A DNA stretch of 64,000 nucleotides from Ruminococcus sp. Its GTDB lineage: Bacteria; Bacillota; Clostridia; Oscillospirales; Ruminococcaceae. A program made the position numbers and the translations under genes. Shown piece after piece: positions 43,157-50,767 of this stretch (its first letter is position 1; each line of letters opens with the position of its first letter). The DNA is taken from contig JAHZHC010000027.1 of assembly GCA_019420505.1 (NCBI GenBank), forward strand, positions 246,584 through 310,583, in the 5' to 3' direction. The notes below the pieces were generated by a model. It saw nothing but the letters and a program-made list of their open reading frames with translations. It was not told the origin of the DNA and made no database searches.

Positions 43157-43243
43157 TGGTGCCGGTGACCGGGGTCGAACCGGTACGGTATCACTACCAC
43201 AGGATTTTGAGTCCAGCACGTCTGCCAATTCCATCACACCGGC
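43157..43243 (-). tRNA. tRNA-Leu (anticodon CAA)
   Basis: An 87-nt tRNA including an encoded CCA end. The acceptor stem GCCGGTG pairs with CACCGGC, with discriminator A. The anticodon loop CTCAAAA gives CAA at 43209-43207. A long variable arm is as expected for leucine, and the T-arm carries GGTTCGACCCC. One T-T mismatch lies in the anticodon stem. The 3' end faces the island, but no second copy of it is found near 13.8-14.0 kb. Confidence 0.95.
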
Positions 43244-43271
43244 AAAGTATGTTTAGCATTAATGCTCATAT

Positions 43272-43300
43272 ATTATAACATATAGAAAACCAATTGTCAA
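43272..43300 (-). promoter_or_regulatory. tRNA-Leu promoter
   Basis: On the minus strand: TTGACA (43300-43295), 17-base spacer, TATAAT (43277-43272), a consensus promoter. Confidence 0.85.
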
Positions 43301-43377
43301 GCAAAATGAGTTAAAAAATATAATAATGAGAAAAATATATTTTTAAGCATATATTTAATGTAATATAGTGATATAAA

Positions 43378-43406
43378 TTGACTTTTGGGATTAAAAGTAG
43401 TATAAT
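43378..43406 (+). promoter_or_regulatory. Promoter of the Lrp-aminotransferase operon
   Basis: TTGACT (43378-43383), 17-base spacer, TATAAT (43401-43406), 28 bases before the ATG with GGAGG. Confidence 0.75.
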
Positions 43407-43433
43407 TATATAAATATTTTAGGAGGTAATTTT

Positions 43434-43913
43434 ATGAACTCGTTGATTAAATTGCTTAAAACTAATGCACGTCTTACTAACGCAGAGCTTGCTGTTATGT
43501 TGGGTAAAACCGAACAGGAAGTAGCGGAGGATATAAAGAAACTGGAGTGTGACGGAGTAATAAAAGGCTATTCTGCTATTATTGATGAGAGCGCAATTGA
43601 CAGTAATTCAGTTTTTGCTATTATTGAATTGAAAGTCACCCCTCAGTCCCAAAGCGGATTTGATGAAATAGCTAATGAGATTTCTCAGTATGAACAGGTG
43701 GAGTCTGTAAGACTGATGTCCGGTGCATACGATATTTCTGTTTGTGTAACCGGGGGAAATATAAGAGATGTTTCACAATTTGTTTCGCAAAAGCTTGCTG
43801 CTATTGACGCTGTTCAGTCTACCGCTACACATTTTGTGCTTAAAAGCTATAAAGATAACGGTATTATTATTAGCGGCGATGAAACTGATGAAAGAGGTAT
43901 GATTTCTCCATGA
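43434..43913 (+). CDS. Lrp/AsnC family transcriptional regulator
   Basis: A 159-residue protein with an N-terminal helix-turn-helix (MNSLIKLLKTNARLTNAELA, KTEQEVAEDIKKLECDGVIK) and a C-terminal RAM/AsnC ligand-binding domain (FAIIELKVTPQ, VESVRLMSGAYDISVCVTGG). It probably senses an amino acid and controls its own operon. Its stop overlaps the start of the aminotransferase gene, a pairing that recurs in Firmicutes. Confidence 0.9.
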   Translation: MNSLIKLLKTNARLTNAELAVMLGKTEQEVAEDIKKLECDGVIKGYSAIIDESAIDSNSVFAIIELKVTPQSQSGFDEIANEISQYEQVESVRLMSGAYDISVCVTGGNIRDVSQFVSQKLAAIDAVQSTATHFVLKSYKDNGIIISGDETDERGMISP

Positions 43914-45091
43914 TAGATTATGATAAAGTGCTTTCCAAAGCTGCAGTGGAAATGAAGCCGTCAGGAATCCGTAAGTTTTTTGATATGGCTCAGACAATTG
44001 AGGGAGTCATTTCCCTCGGCGTTGGAGAACCGGATTTTAAAACGCCTTGGAAAGTTCGACAGGCTGCTATCACTTCTCTTGAAAAAGGAAAAACTGTTTA
44101 TACTGCCAATGCTGGTTTAATAGAGTTAAGAAAAGAAATTTCTGAATATCTTAAAAGAACTAACAATCTTTCATATGATCCGAATAATGAAATAGTTGTT
44201 ACTGTAGGTGGTTCTGAGGGTATTGACATTGCTATAAGAACTATTGTTGAACCGGGCGATGAGGTTTTGATAGTAGAACCTTGCTTTGTATGCTATTCAC
44301 CGATCGTTTCACTTTCAGGAGGAGTACCGGTTATAATAGAAACAAAGGCAGAAAATGACTTTCGGCTTACAGCAGATGAATTAAAAGCTAAAATTACCGA
44401 TAAAACAAAGCTTTTAATTATGCCTTATCCCAATAATCCTACAGGTGCTATAATGGAACGGAAAGACCTTGAAGCTGTAGCTGAAGTGCTGAGGGATACC
44501 GATATAATGGTACTTTCCGATGAAATCTATTCTGCACTTACATATTCGGTAAAGCATTGTTCAATAGCTGAAATTGACGGTATGAAGGAAAGAACTGTCG
44601 TTATAAACGGTTTTTCAAAAACCTTTGCCATGACAGGCTGGCGTCTGGGTTATATGGCAGGACCTGAAGGCGTGATTAAGCATTGCCTTAAGCTGCACCA
44701 GTATGCAATAATGTCATCTCCTACAACAAGTCAGTATGCAGCTATAGTTGCGCTTCAATCATGTGAAAAGGATATTGATCACATGAGAAATGAATATAAT
44801 ATGCGCCGCAGATATATTGTTGATGCATTTAATAAAATGGGTCTTGACTGTTTTACACCGCAGGGTGCATTTTATGTATTTCCTTGTATAAAATCTACAG
44901 GAATGACAAGCGACGAATTTTGTGAAAAGCTTATTGATTCAAAAAAAGTTGCCGTAGTTCCCGGTACTGCATTCGGTAAATCAGGCGAGGGCTATGTAAG
45001 AGTTTCATATGCTTATTCAATAAATCATCTCAGAGAAGCTGTTAAGCGTATAGGCGAGTTTCTTGAAGAAATTAAAAATGATCATAAGTAA
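43910..45091 (+). CDS. PLP-dependent class I/II aminotransferase
   Basis: A 393-residue protein of aspartate aminotransferase fold (subgroup I gamma-like). ISLGVGEPDFKTPW is near the start, PYPNNPTGAIM binds the cofactor ring, LSDEIYSALTY follows, and the PLP lysine is in NGFSKTFAMTGWRLGY. The substrate-binding Arg lies in GEGYVRVSYA. It transfers an amino group between an amino acid and a 2-oxo acid; the exact substrate is not determinable. It overlaps the Lrp-family regulator gene by four bases. Confidence 0.92.
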   Translation: MIDYDKVLSKAAVEMKPSGIRKFFDMAQTIEGVISLGVGEPDFKTPWKVRQAAITSLEKGKTVYTANAGLIELRKEISEYLKRTNNLSYDPNNEIVVTVGGSEGIDIAIRTIVEPGDEVLIVEPCFVCYSPIVSLSGGVPVIIETKAENDFRLTADELKAKITDKTKLLIMPYPNNPTGAIMERKDLEAVAEVLRDTDIMVLSDEIYSALTYSVKHCSIAEIDGMKERTVVINGFSKTFAMTGWRLGYMAGPEGVIKHCLKLHQYAIMSSPTTSQYAAIVALQSCEKDIDHMRNEYNMRRRYIVDAFNKMGLDCFTPQGAFYVFPCIKSTGMTSDEFCEKLIDSKKVAVVPGTAFGKSGEGYVRVSYAYSINHLREAVKRIGEFLEEIKNDHK

Positions 45092-45102
45092 GGTTATATA
45101 CT

Positions 45103-45984
45103 ATGGTAAAAAAAATGAAAGTAAAATCTTTTGCAAAATTAAATCTTTTTCTTGAGATCACAGGAAAACGTGAGGATGGATATCATCTTCTGAGATCTGT
45201 GATGCAGTCTGTTTCACTGTTTGATGTTATTGAATTCTCTTGGTCAGATGGAAATGGAATTGAAATCATTTCAGATATTCAGGGAATTCCTCTTAATGAA
45301 AAAAATTTAATATGGAAAAGCATAGAGGCTTTTTATGCTGAAGCTAAAGAGTGTGACAGAAAGAAAATTACTGTAAATATCAAAAAGAATATTCCGGCAA
45401 TGGCAGGAATGGCAGGAGGAAGTTCAAATGCCGCAGCGGCGCTTGTGGCTATGAACGAAATATATTACAGACCGTTTTCAGTATATGATTTGTGTCAAAT
45501 CGGTGCAAAAATCGGCGCAGATGTTCCTTTCTGTATATTGGGAGGTACGGTTCTTTGTGAGGGTATCGGTGATAAAATGAGCAGACTTCCGGCTTTGGAT
45601 AATTGCTGTTTTGTTGTTGTAAAACCTGATATCAGCATTTCTACACCTGAAGCCTATAAAAAATTTGATAATATGAAAATTAATGATATGCCGTCTTATT
45701 CAGACTTTGCCGAAGGACTGACAAACGGTGATTTGAATTTAATGTCACAGTCTATGTATAACTCATTGGAATATGCCTGCGGGTTAAAAGAAATTAATGA
45801 TATAAAGGACAAGCTGCTAAAAAACGGCGCCGTCAATGCAATGATGACAGGAAGCGGATCAGCGGTTTTCGGTGTGTTTGATAATATAGATGTTGCTGAG
45901 AATTCGCTGAAGGAATTTTCGGAATATTCATTTAAGGGAGTGTTTGCGCCTGAGAATAAGGGCGTAGAGATCATAAGCGATTAA
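45103..45984 (+). CDS. ispE: 4-diphosphocytidyl-2-C-methyl-D-erythritol kinase
   Basis: A 293-residue GHMP kinase of the MEP isoprenoid pathway. The N-terminal substrate motif KSFAKLNLFLEITGKREDGY, the ATP-binding MAGGSSNAAAALVAMN and the C-terminal AMMTGSGSAVFGVF are all typical of IspE. It phosphorylates CDP-methylerythritol in the cytoplasm. It follows the aminotransferase gene by 11 bases and is probably co-transcribed. ATG 45103 or 45115 could be used. Confidence 0.93.
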   Translation: MVKKMKVKSFAKLNLFLEITGKREDGYHLLRSVMQSVSLFDVIEFSWSDGNGIEIISDIQGIPLNEKNLIWKSIEAFYAEAKECDRKKITVNIKKNIPAMAGMAGGSSNAAAALVAMNEIYYRPFSVYDLCQIGAKIGADVPFCILGGTVLCEGIGDKMSRLPALDNCCFVVVKPDISISTPEAYKKFDNMKINDMPSYSDFAEGLTNGDLNLMSQSMYNSLEYACGLKEINDIKDKLLKNGAVNAMMTGSGSAVFGVFDNIDVAENSLKEFSEYSFKGVFAPENKGVEIISD

Positions 45985-45986
45985 AT

Positions 45987-46900
45987 ATGAAATTAGATAA
46001 AAAACTTCTTGAAGGCTGTCATCTTTGCCCAAGAGATTGCGGTGTTAACAGATATAAAACCAAAGGCTTCTGCATGGAGGGTTCTGATATAAGGATTGCC
46101 CGTGCAGAGCTTCATTTTTGGGAAGAACCATGCATAAGCGGTAAAAACGGTTCGGGAACAGTGTTTTTTCCGGGTGTCCGTTGAAATGCTGCTATTGTCA
46201 GAATTATGAGATTTCAGCAAAAAACAAGGGATTTGTAGTTACTGCAAAACAGCTTGCGGATACTTTTATAATGCTCCAGAAAAAGGGCGCCCATAACATT
46301 AATTTAGTAAATCCTACTCATTTTGCCGTCCAAATCAAAGAAGCAGTTGATATCGTAAGAGATAAACTGACAATTCCGATTGTTTATAACTGCGGAGGAT
46401 ATGAAAAAGCAGAAATAATAAACGAGGTCGCTGAATTTGCAGACATTTTTCTTCCGGATTTAAAATATTTTGACGGAAATGTTTCAAAACGTTATTCTGA
46501 AGCAGAGAATTATTTTGAGATTTGTTCTGAAGCAATTAAGCAAATGGTCAGAGTCTGCGGAAAGCCCGTTTTTGATAACAGCGGAATGCTGAAAAAAGGT
46601 GTTTTGGTAAGACATTTGGTTTTGCCTAATCATCGGCATGATTCAATAAAGCTGATGAATTGGCTTGGTCAGAATTTTGATAAGGACGATATTCTTGTGA
46701 GTGTAATGAGTCAATATACACCTGTATATAATGCGGAAAAATATAATGAAATAAATCGTAAAACGTCTACGTTTGAATATAAATCTGTCTGCGATACTCT
46801 GAAAAAATATGAATTTAACGGATATTTTCAGCAAAAATCATCAGCACAAAAAGATTTTATCCCTCTTTTTTATGATAATCTATATTATGAATTACCATAG
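45987..46900 (+). pseudogene. Radical SAM protein (PflA-like activating-enzyme family) with a one-base frameshift
   Basis: The first frame (45987-46184) encodes EGCHLCPRDCGVNRYKTKGF and GKNGSGTVFF, then runs out of register. The second frame resumes with CPLKCCYCQNYEIS, which supplies the CxxxCxxC cluster for the 4Fe-4S/SAM centre, and continues to 46900. Adding one T to the run of six T near 46165-46170 restores FFSGCPLKCCYC. The full protein would be about 304 residues, normal for this family. It is either a true frameshift mutation, a homopolymer sequencing error, or slippage-dependent. It lies three bases after ispE. Confidence 0.8.
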
Positions 46901-46940
46901 TTAAGAAAAATATGGAATTATGGTATGTAAACATTACTTG

Positions 46941-46968
46941 TTGACTTTTGCACCTATAATGGTATAAT
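46941..46968 (+). promoter_or_regulatory. Promoter of the HD-domain gene
   Basis: TTGACT (46941-46946), 16-base spacer, TATAAT (46963-46968), directly abutting the hairpin at 46969. Confidence 0.65.
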
Positions 46969-47004
46969 AACAACAGATTGCTGTATGCAGTCTGTTGTTT
47001 TTAA
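46969..47004 (+). terminator. Hairpin with T-tract at the transcript start of the HD gene
   Basis: 12-bp stem (46969-46980 with 46988-46999) then TTTTAAATT. It may terminate the upstream operon or act as a 5' hairpin of the HD gene transcript. Confidence 0.65.
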
Positions 47005-47027
47005 ATTATAAGAAAGAGGTATTTAAT

Positions 47028-47570
47028 ATGTCGAGAGCTTTTGGTTCAAGATATAATATAGAATCTTCAAAAGAAGCTAAGGAATATTTTGATTTTGTAA
47101 AAGATCTGCTTGACAGCAGCGTAGTGAATGAAATGCGGAAGTTTCGTCATCATTACAGTACAACTTGTTTTCAGCATTGCTTGAATGTTTCATACTATAA
47201 TTATCTTGTCTGCAGAAAACTGGGGCTGAATTCAAAAGAAGCTGCAAGAGCAGGATTGCTGCATGATTTGTTTTTGTATGATTGGCGTGAGGTTGAAAAG
47301 AAAAGCGGAGATAAACCGCATGGTATGAGACATCCGGGTATAGCATTAAATAACGCAAAACAGTATTTTGATATAGCCAAGCGTGAAGAGGATATGATAG
47401 TAAAGCATATGTGGCCGCTTACAATGAAGCTGCCAAGATATGCAGAGTCTTATGTAATTGTAATGATAGATAAATATATAGCAACTCTGGAACTGGGTAC
47501 GCACATTTCAAGGATTGTAAAAAACAAATATAAAGATTTCACTCAAAAATCAAAAAGAATTTTTTCATAA
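47028..47570 (+). CDS. HD-domain protein
   Basis: A 180-residue protein with the HD phosphohydrolase pattern: HHYSTTCFQHCLNVSYYNYL, RAGLLHDLFLYDWRE (the HD pair) and KHMWPLTMKLPRYAESYVIV. Such metal-dependent enzymes hydrolyse phosphoesters of nucleotides or second messengers; the substrate here is unknown. AGAGG precedes ATG 47028; upstream in-frame ATG 46995 falls inside the leader hairpin. Confidence 0.85.
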   Translation: MSRAFGSRYNIESSKEAKEYFDFVKDLLDSSVVNEMRKFRHHYSTTCFQHCLNVSYYNYLVCRKLGLNSKEAARAGLLHDLFLYDWREVEKKSGDKPHGMRHPGIALNNAKQYFDIAKREEDMIVKHMWPLTMKLPRYAESYVIVMIDKYIATLELGTHISRIVKNKYKDFTQKSKRIFS

Positions 47571-47573
47571 ATA

Positions 47574-47604
47574 AATCCCTTGCATTTGCAAGGGATTATT
47601 TATT
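47574..47604 (+). terminator. Intrinsic terminator of the HD gene
   Basis: Perfect 10-bp stem AATCCCTTGC / GCAAGGGATT followed by ATTTATTT. Confidence 0.8.
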
Positions 47605-47626
47605 TCAATTTTTATTTTAAAACCCC

Positions 47627-47655
47627 TTGACAAATGTGTGCCAATGTTTTATACT
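47627..47655 (+). promoter_or_regulatory. Promoter of the attenuated ABC transporter operon
   Basis: TTGACA (47627-47632), 17-base spacer, TATACT (47650-47655). Confidence 0.8.
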
Positions 47656-47715
47656 AAAAAACAGTTGATTTTTGAGTTAATATTTTATAAGATTTCATAA
47701 AGGAGGACGGTTAAA

Positions 47716-47787
47716 ATGACTAATATAAATAAGAACGAAATCATAGTTTTTTCAGATGTTATTTATCCGTCCGATTTTTGTGACTGA
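47716..47787 (+). CDS. Leader peptide of the ABC transporter operon
   Basis: A 23-residue ORF (MTNINKNEIIVFSDVIYPSD then FCD) with a very strong AAAGGAGG site. It sits between a consensus promoter and an intrinsic terminator, followed by two ABC exporter genes. This is the layout of ribosome-mediated attenuation, as known for BmrB ahead of bmrCD in Bacillus subtilis, where stalled ribosomes allow readthrough. No run of one amino acid is obvious, so sensing of a ribosome-targeting compound is more likely than sensing of an amino acid. Confidence 0.65.
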   Translation: MTNINKNEIIVFSDVIYPSDFCD

Positions 47788-47818
47788 TTTTATATGCGAA
47801 ATTATATCTGCATGTGAT

Positions 47819-47855
47819 AACCTCTGAACTGTGTTCAGAGGTTATTGTGTTTTTA
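47819..47855 (+). terminator. Attenuator terminator before the ABC transporter genes
   Basis: Perfect 11-bp stem AACCTCTGAAC / GTTCAGAGGTT, 3-base loop, then ATTGTGTTTTT, 31 bases after the leader peptide stop. Confidence 0.85.
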
Positions 47856-47879
47856 TGGGGTTGAGAGGAGTGAACAACA

Positions 47880-50150
47880 ATGAAATATTTTGATATTTTG
47901 CCGAAAATGGTAGAAACAGAGCTGCTAAAACGTGGAGTAATGACAGATGAGCTTTTATATTGTGTAAAATCTGACCTCGACGGCGATGGAAAATATATCG
48001 ATGTGTATATAACTTTTACAAAAGATACTGTAAGCGTTATTAAAGGATACGAAAAGTACGGAAAGCTTAAAAGAAATACCGGGAGAAAAAATCTTATTGA
48101 TTTTACGGTATATGAATATAATGAATATCCAATCAGTAAAATTGAAAAAATGTATGTGGACAGATATGCTAATTCCGCAAGAGTTATGATAAAGGATAAC
48201 TGCGGAAACGAATTTTCAATTGCAAGATTTTCTATCGGTTATTCAGATAAGTTTGAAAAGTTTTGCCATAGAGTGAACTGTATAGCCCATGATGAACCTG
48301 TTGACGATTCTCTTCTTGAAGGAACAAAAACTCATTGCCCGATATGCGGTGAACCTTTTCCTGATCTTAATCGTCCCGTATGTCCAAGATGTGTGGACAG
48401 ACGTTCGGTTTTTAAGCGTCTGCTTACAATGTTCAAGGAATTTAAAACAGCGGTTATACTTATCCTGATTACAATAATACTCAGTAATATATTTGCTGTT
48501 ATTGCACCTGTTTTCGGATCACAGATGCTTTATGACGATGTTCTTGCTGACGGCGGAAAATATTACGGGAAAATATTTATGATTGTCATGCTGATCGTGG
48601 CAGTAAATGTATGCGGCCTTATTCTGAGAATGGTTTCAGGAGTGATAACATCAAAAATTGTTCCTGTTGTTACTCATAAATTAAGATTAAAAATATTCTC
48701 GTCAATGCAATATCTTTCACTGGACTTTTTTACAGGTAAACAAACAGGTTCGCTCATGTCAAGAGTTGACAGGGACAGTGAGAATATATATTGGTTCTTT
48801 ACTGATATAATGCCCTACGGTATTACAAATATAGTTAAGCTTCTGGGTATTGCAGGTATTATGATTTATATATCTCCGATTTTGTCATGCGGAATAATTA
48901 TTACAATTACAGCAATTGAAATTATACAGCATAGATTCTATAAAAACCAGCGTAAGCTGTATAGAAAATTTGATGTTGCAATGAGATCTGCCAACTCTGT
49001 GTTATCAGATGTAATGAATGGTCAGCGTGTTGTAAAATCCTTTGCAAAAGAAAAAAATGAGATAGAGCGTTACAGAATCAAAAACATGGATGTGTTTACT
49101 ATCAACTCAAAGATTAATTCCAGAATAGCAAATACGATTCCTGTTATTTGGACGTTTTATCGTACAGTTAATAAATTGGTCTTTTGCCTTGGCGCATATC
49201 TTGTGATTAGGGGACATATACTTTTCGGTGCATTGTCAGCATTGGTTACATATACGGAAATGGCAAGCGAACCGATAAACTTTTTCACATGGATTGGTGA
49301 CCGATGGGCAAGATGTATGGATGCCGCTTCAAGAATGTTTGAAATAATGGATTCTTCAGCTACGGTGAAGGAAGCCGAAAACCCTGTAAGAATTAAAAAT
49401 ATGAAAGGAAATATTGAACTTAAAAATATATCATTTGAATATGAGGCGGGTCACCCGATTATCAAAGATGTATCTCTTAAAGTCAGGTCGGGACAGATGT
49501 TTGGTATCGTGGGAAAAACCGGAGCAGGGAAGTCCACAATAATTAACCTGATCGCCCGTCTGTATGACGTGACAGGCGGAGAGGTATTAATTGACGGAGT
49601 ACCGATAAGAAATATTGCTTTTGAGGACCTGAGAAGAAATATCGGTATAGTATCACAGGAAACCTATCTGTTTATGGGTTCAATAGCTGATAATATCAGA
49701 TATGCAAATCCTGACGTTTCAATGGAAGAGGTAATCGAAGCGGCAAAATCAGCTAATGCCCATGAGTTTATAACAAAGCTTCCCGATAGCTATAATACAA
49801 TAGTGGGAGAGGGCGGAGTATCTCTTTCAGGAGGAGAAAAACAGCGAATTTCTATTGCGAGGGCAATAATTCAAAAACCCAATATCCTTATACTTGATGA
49901 GGCAACCGCTTCAATGGATACCCGAACGGAGCGAAAAATTCAGGCAGCTATAGATTCTCTGAAACAGGGAAGAACAATTATTTCTATTGCCCACCGCCTG
50001 TCAACCTTGCGTGACGCAGATATGCTTTGTGTAATTGAAAACGGAGAGCTGAAAGAAATCGGTACGCATGATGAACTGATAAGACAAAAAGGGAAGTATT
50101 TTGAACTTTATAAATTACAGTCTGACGCTTTGCAATTTATACAGGAATAG
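47880..50150 (+). CDS. ABC exporter half with N-terminal zinc-ribbon extension (first of pair)
   Basis: A 756-residue protein. About 150 residues of unusual N-terminal domain are followed by a Cys4 zinc ribbon (HCPICGEPFPDLNRPVCPRC). Then comes a six-helix exporter membrane domain (from TAVILILITIILSNIFAVIA) and an ATPase with Walker A GKTGAGKST, signature LSGGEKQRIS and Walker B ILILDEATAS, with the catalytic Glu kept. It probably forms a heterodimer with the product of the gene at 50768 and exports a peptide or drug. The N-terminal extension is shared by transporters encoded next to DUF1854 proteins. Expression is expected to pass the attenuator upstream. Confidence 0.88.
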   Translation: MKYFDILPKMVETELLKRGVMTDELLYCVKSDLDGDGKYIDVYITFTKDTVSVIKGYEKYGKLKRNTGRKNLIDFTVYEYNEYPISKIEKMYVDRYANSARVMIKDNCGNEFSIARFSIGYSDKFEKFCHRVNCIAHDEPVDDSLLEGTKTHCPICGEPFPDLNRPVCPRCVDRRSVFKRLLTMFKEFKTAVILILITIILSNIFAVIAPVFGSQMLYDDVLADGGKYYGKIFMIVMLIVAVNVCGLILRMVSGVITSKIVPVVTHKLRLKIFSSMQYLSLDFFTGKQTGSLMSRVDRDSENIYWFFTDIMPYGITNIVKLLGIAGIMIYISPILSCGIIITITAIEIIQHRFYKNQRKLYRKFDVAMRSANSVLSDVMNGQRVVKSFAKEKNEIERYRIKNMDVFTINSKINSRIANTIPVIWTFYRTVNKLVFCLGAYLVIRGHILFGALSALVTYTEMASEPINFFTWIGDRWARCMDAASRMFEIMDSSATVKEAENPVRIKNMKGNIELKNISFEYEAGHPIIKDVSLKVRSGQMFGIVGKTGAGKSTIINLIARLYDVTGGEVLIDGVPIRNIAFEDLRRNIGIVSQETYLFMGSIADNIRYANPDVSMEEVIEAAKSANAHEFITKLPDSYNTIVGEGGVSLSGGEKQRISIARAIIQKPNILILDEATASMDTRTERKIQAAIDSLKQGRTIISIAHRLSTLRDADMLCVIENGELKEIGTHDELIRQKGKYFELYKLQSDALQFIQE

Positions 50151-50207
50151 TGCTTTTTAAGAAAAATGTTAAAATAAATCTATATGTTCTATAAGGAGTG
50201 TGAATTC

Positions 50208-50732
50208 ATGATAGAAGAAATTTACGAAGTCGACAAGCTTAATATTCTCGATTGCTCAAAGCTGAAATTTACAAAGGAATCCAGCGGTTATCTTACCCTT
50301 GATTTTAACGGAAAAATATATCATAAAGTAAATCCAACAAGATTGATTCCGTTTGATTCAAAAACAAATTTTATCAGCATTTCCTATGAAAATGATGATA
50401 AAGAATTTCGTGAAATAGGCGTAATAAAAGATATGAGAGAAATGTCAGAGGATCAATATAAATTAATGGCTGCATTTCTTGAATATAAATATTATATGCC
50501 GGAAATAGTGAAAATCTATTCGATTAAAGATAATATGAGAGGTTCAATATTTGTAAAATCCGATACAACTTCAGGCGAAAAAACAATATGCGTAAAGGAT
50601 TGGTATCAGAATTTCAAGCTGTTTAACGGAAGCTATCTTTATGTGGTTGATGCCGACGGAAATAAATATTTTTGTCCTGATGTTGATAAACTGGATAAAA
50701 AAAGTCTTCAGATATTGGAGATGTTTACATAA
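50208..50732 (+). CDS. DUF1854 family protein
   Basis: A 174-residue protein between two ABC exporter genes. It shows DUF1854 features: NPTRLIPFDSKTNFISISYE in the N-terminal strand, YYMPEIVKIYSIKD centrally, and VVDADGNKYFCPDVDKLDKK near the end. Proteins of this family are regularly encoded with paired ABC exporters; their task is unknown, perhaps substrate handling. ATG 50208 follows AAGGAG at 9 bases; the frame is open back to 50184. Confidence 0.75.
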   Translation: MIEEIYEVDKLNILDCSKLKFTKESSGYLTLDFNGKIYHKVNPTRLIPFDSKTNFISISYENDDKEFREIGVIKDMREMSEDQYKLMAAFLEYKYYMPEIVKIYSIKDNMRGSIFVKSDTTSGEKTICVKDWYQNFKLFNGSYLYVVDADGNKYFCPDVDKLDKKSLQILEMFT

Positions 50733-50767
50733 TTAAAATCAAATAAAATGAAAGGAGCTGAGAAAAA

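Noticed and set aside
43157..43243. tRNA-Leu as integration site of the island
   Set aside because: Its 3' end faces the island, but I found no repeat of that sequence at the left border near 13.8-14.0 kb and no active integrase gene.
43053..43256. 67-codon ORF ending GAGDRGRTGTVSLPQDFESS-like
   Set aside because: It is the translation of the antisense strand of tRNA-Leu, a common false ORF.
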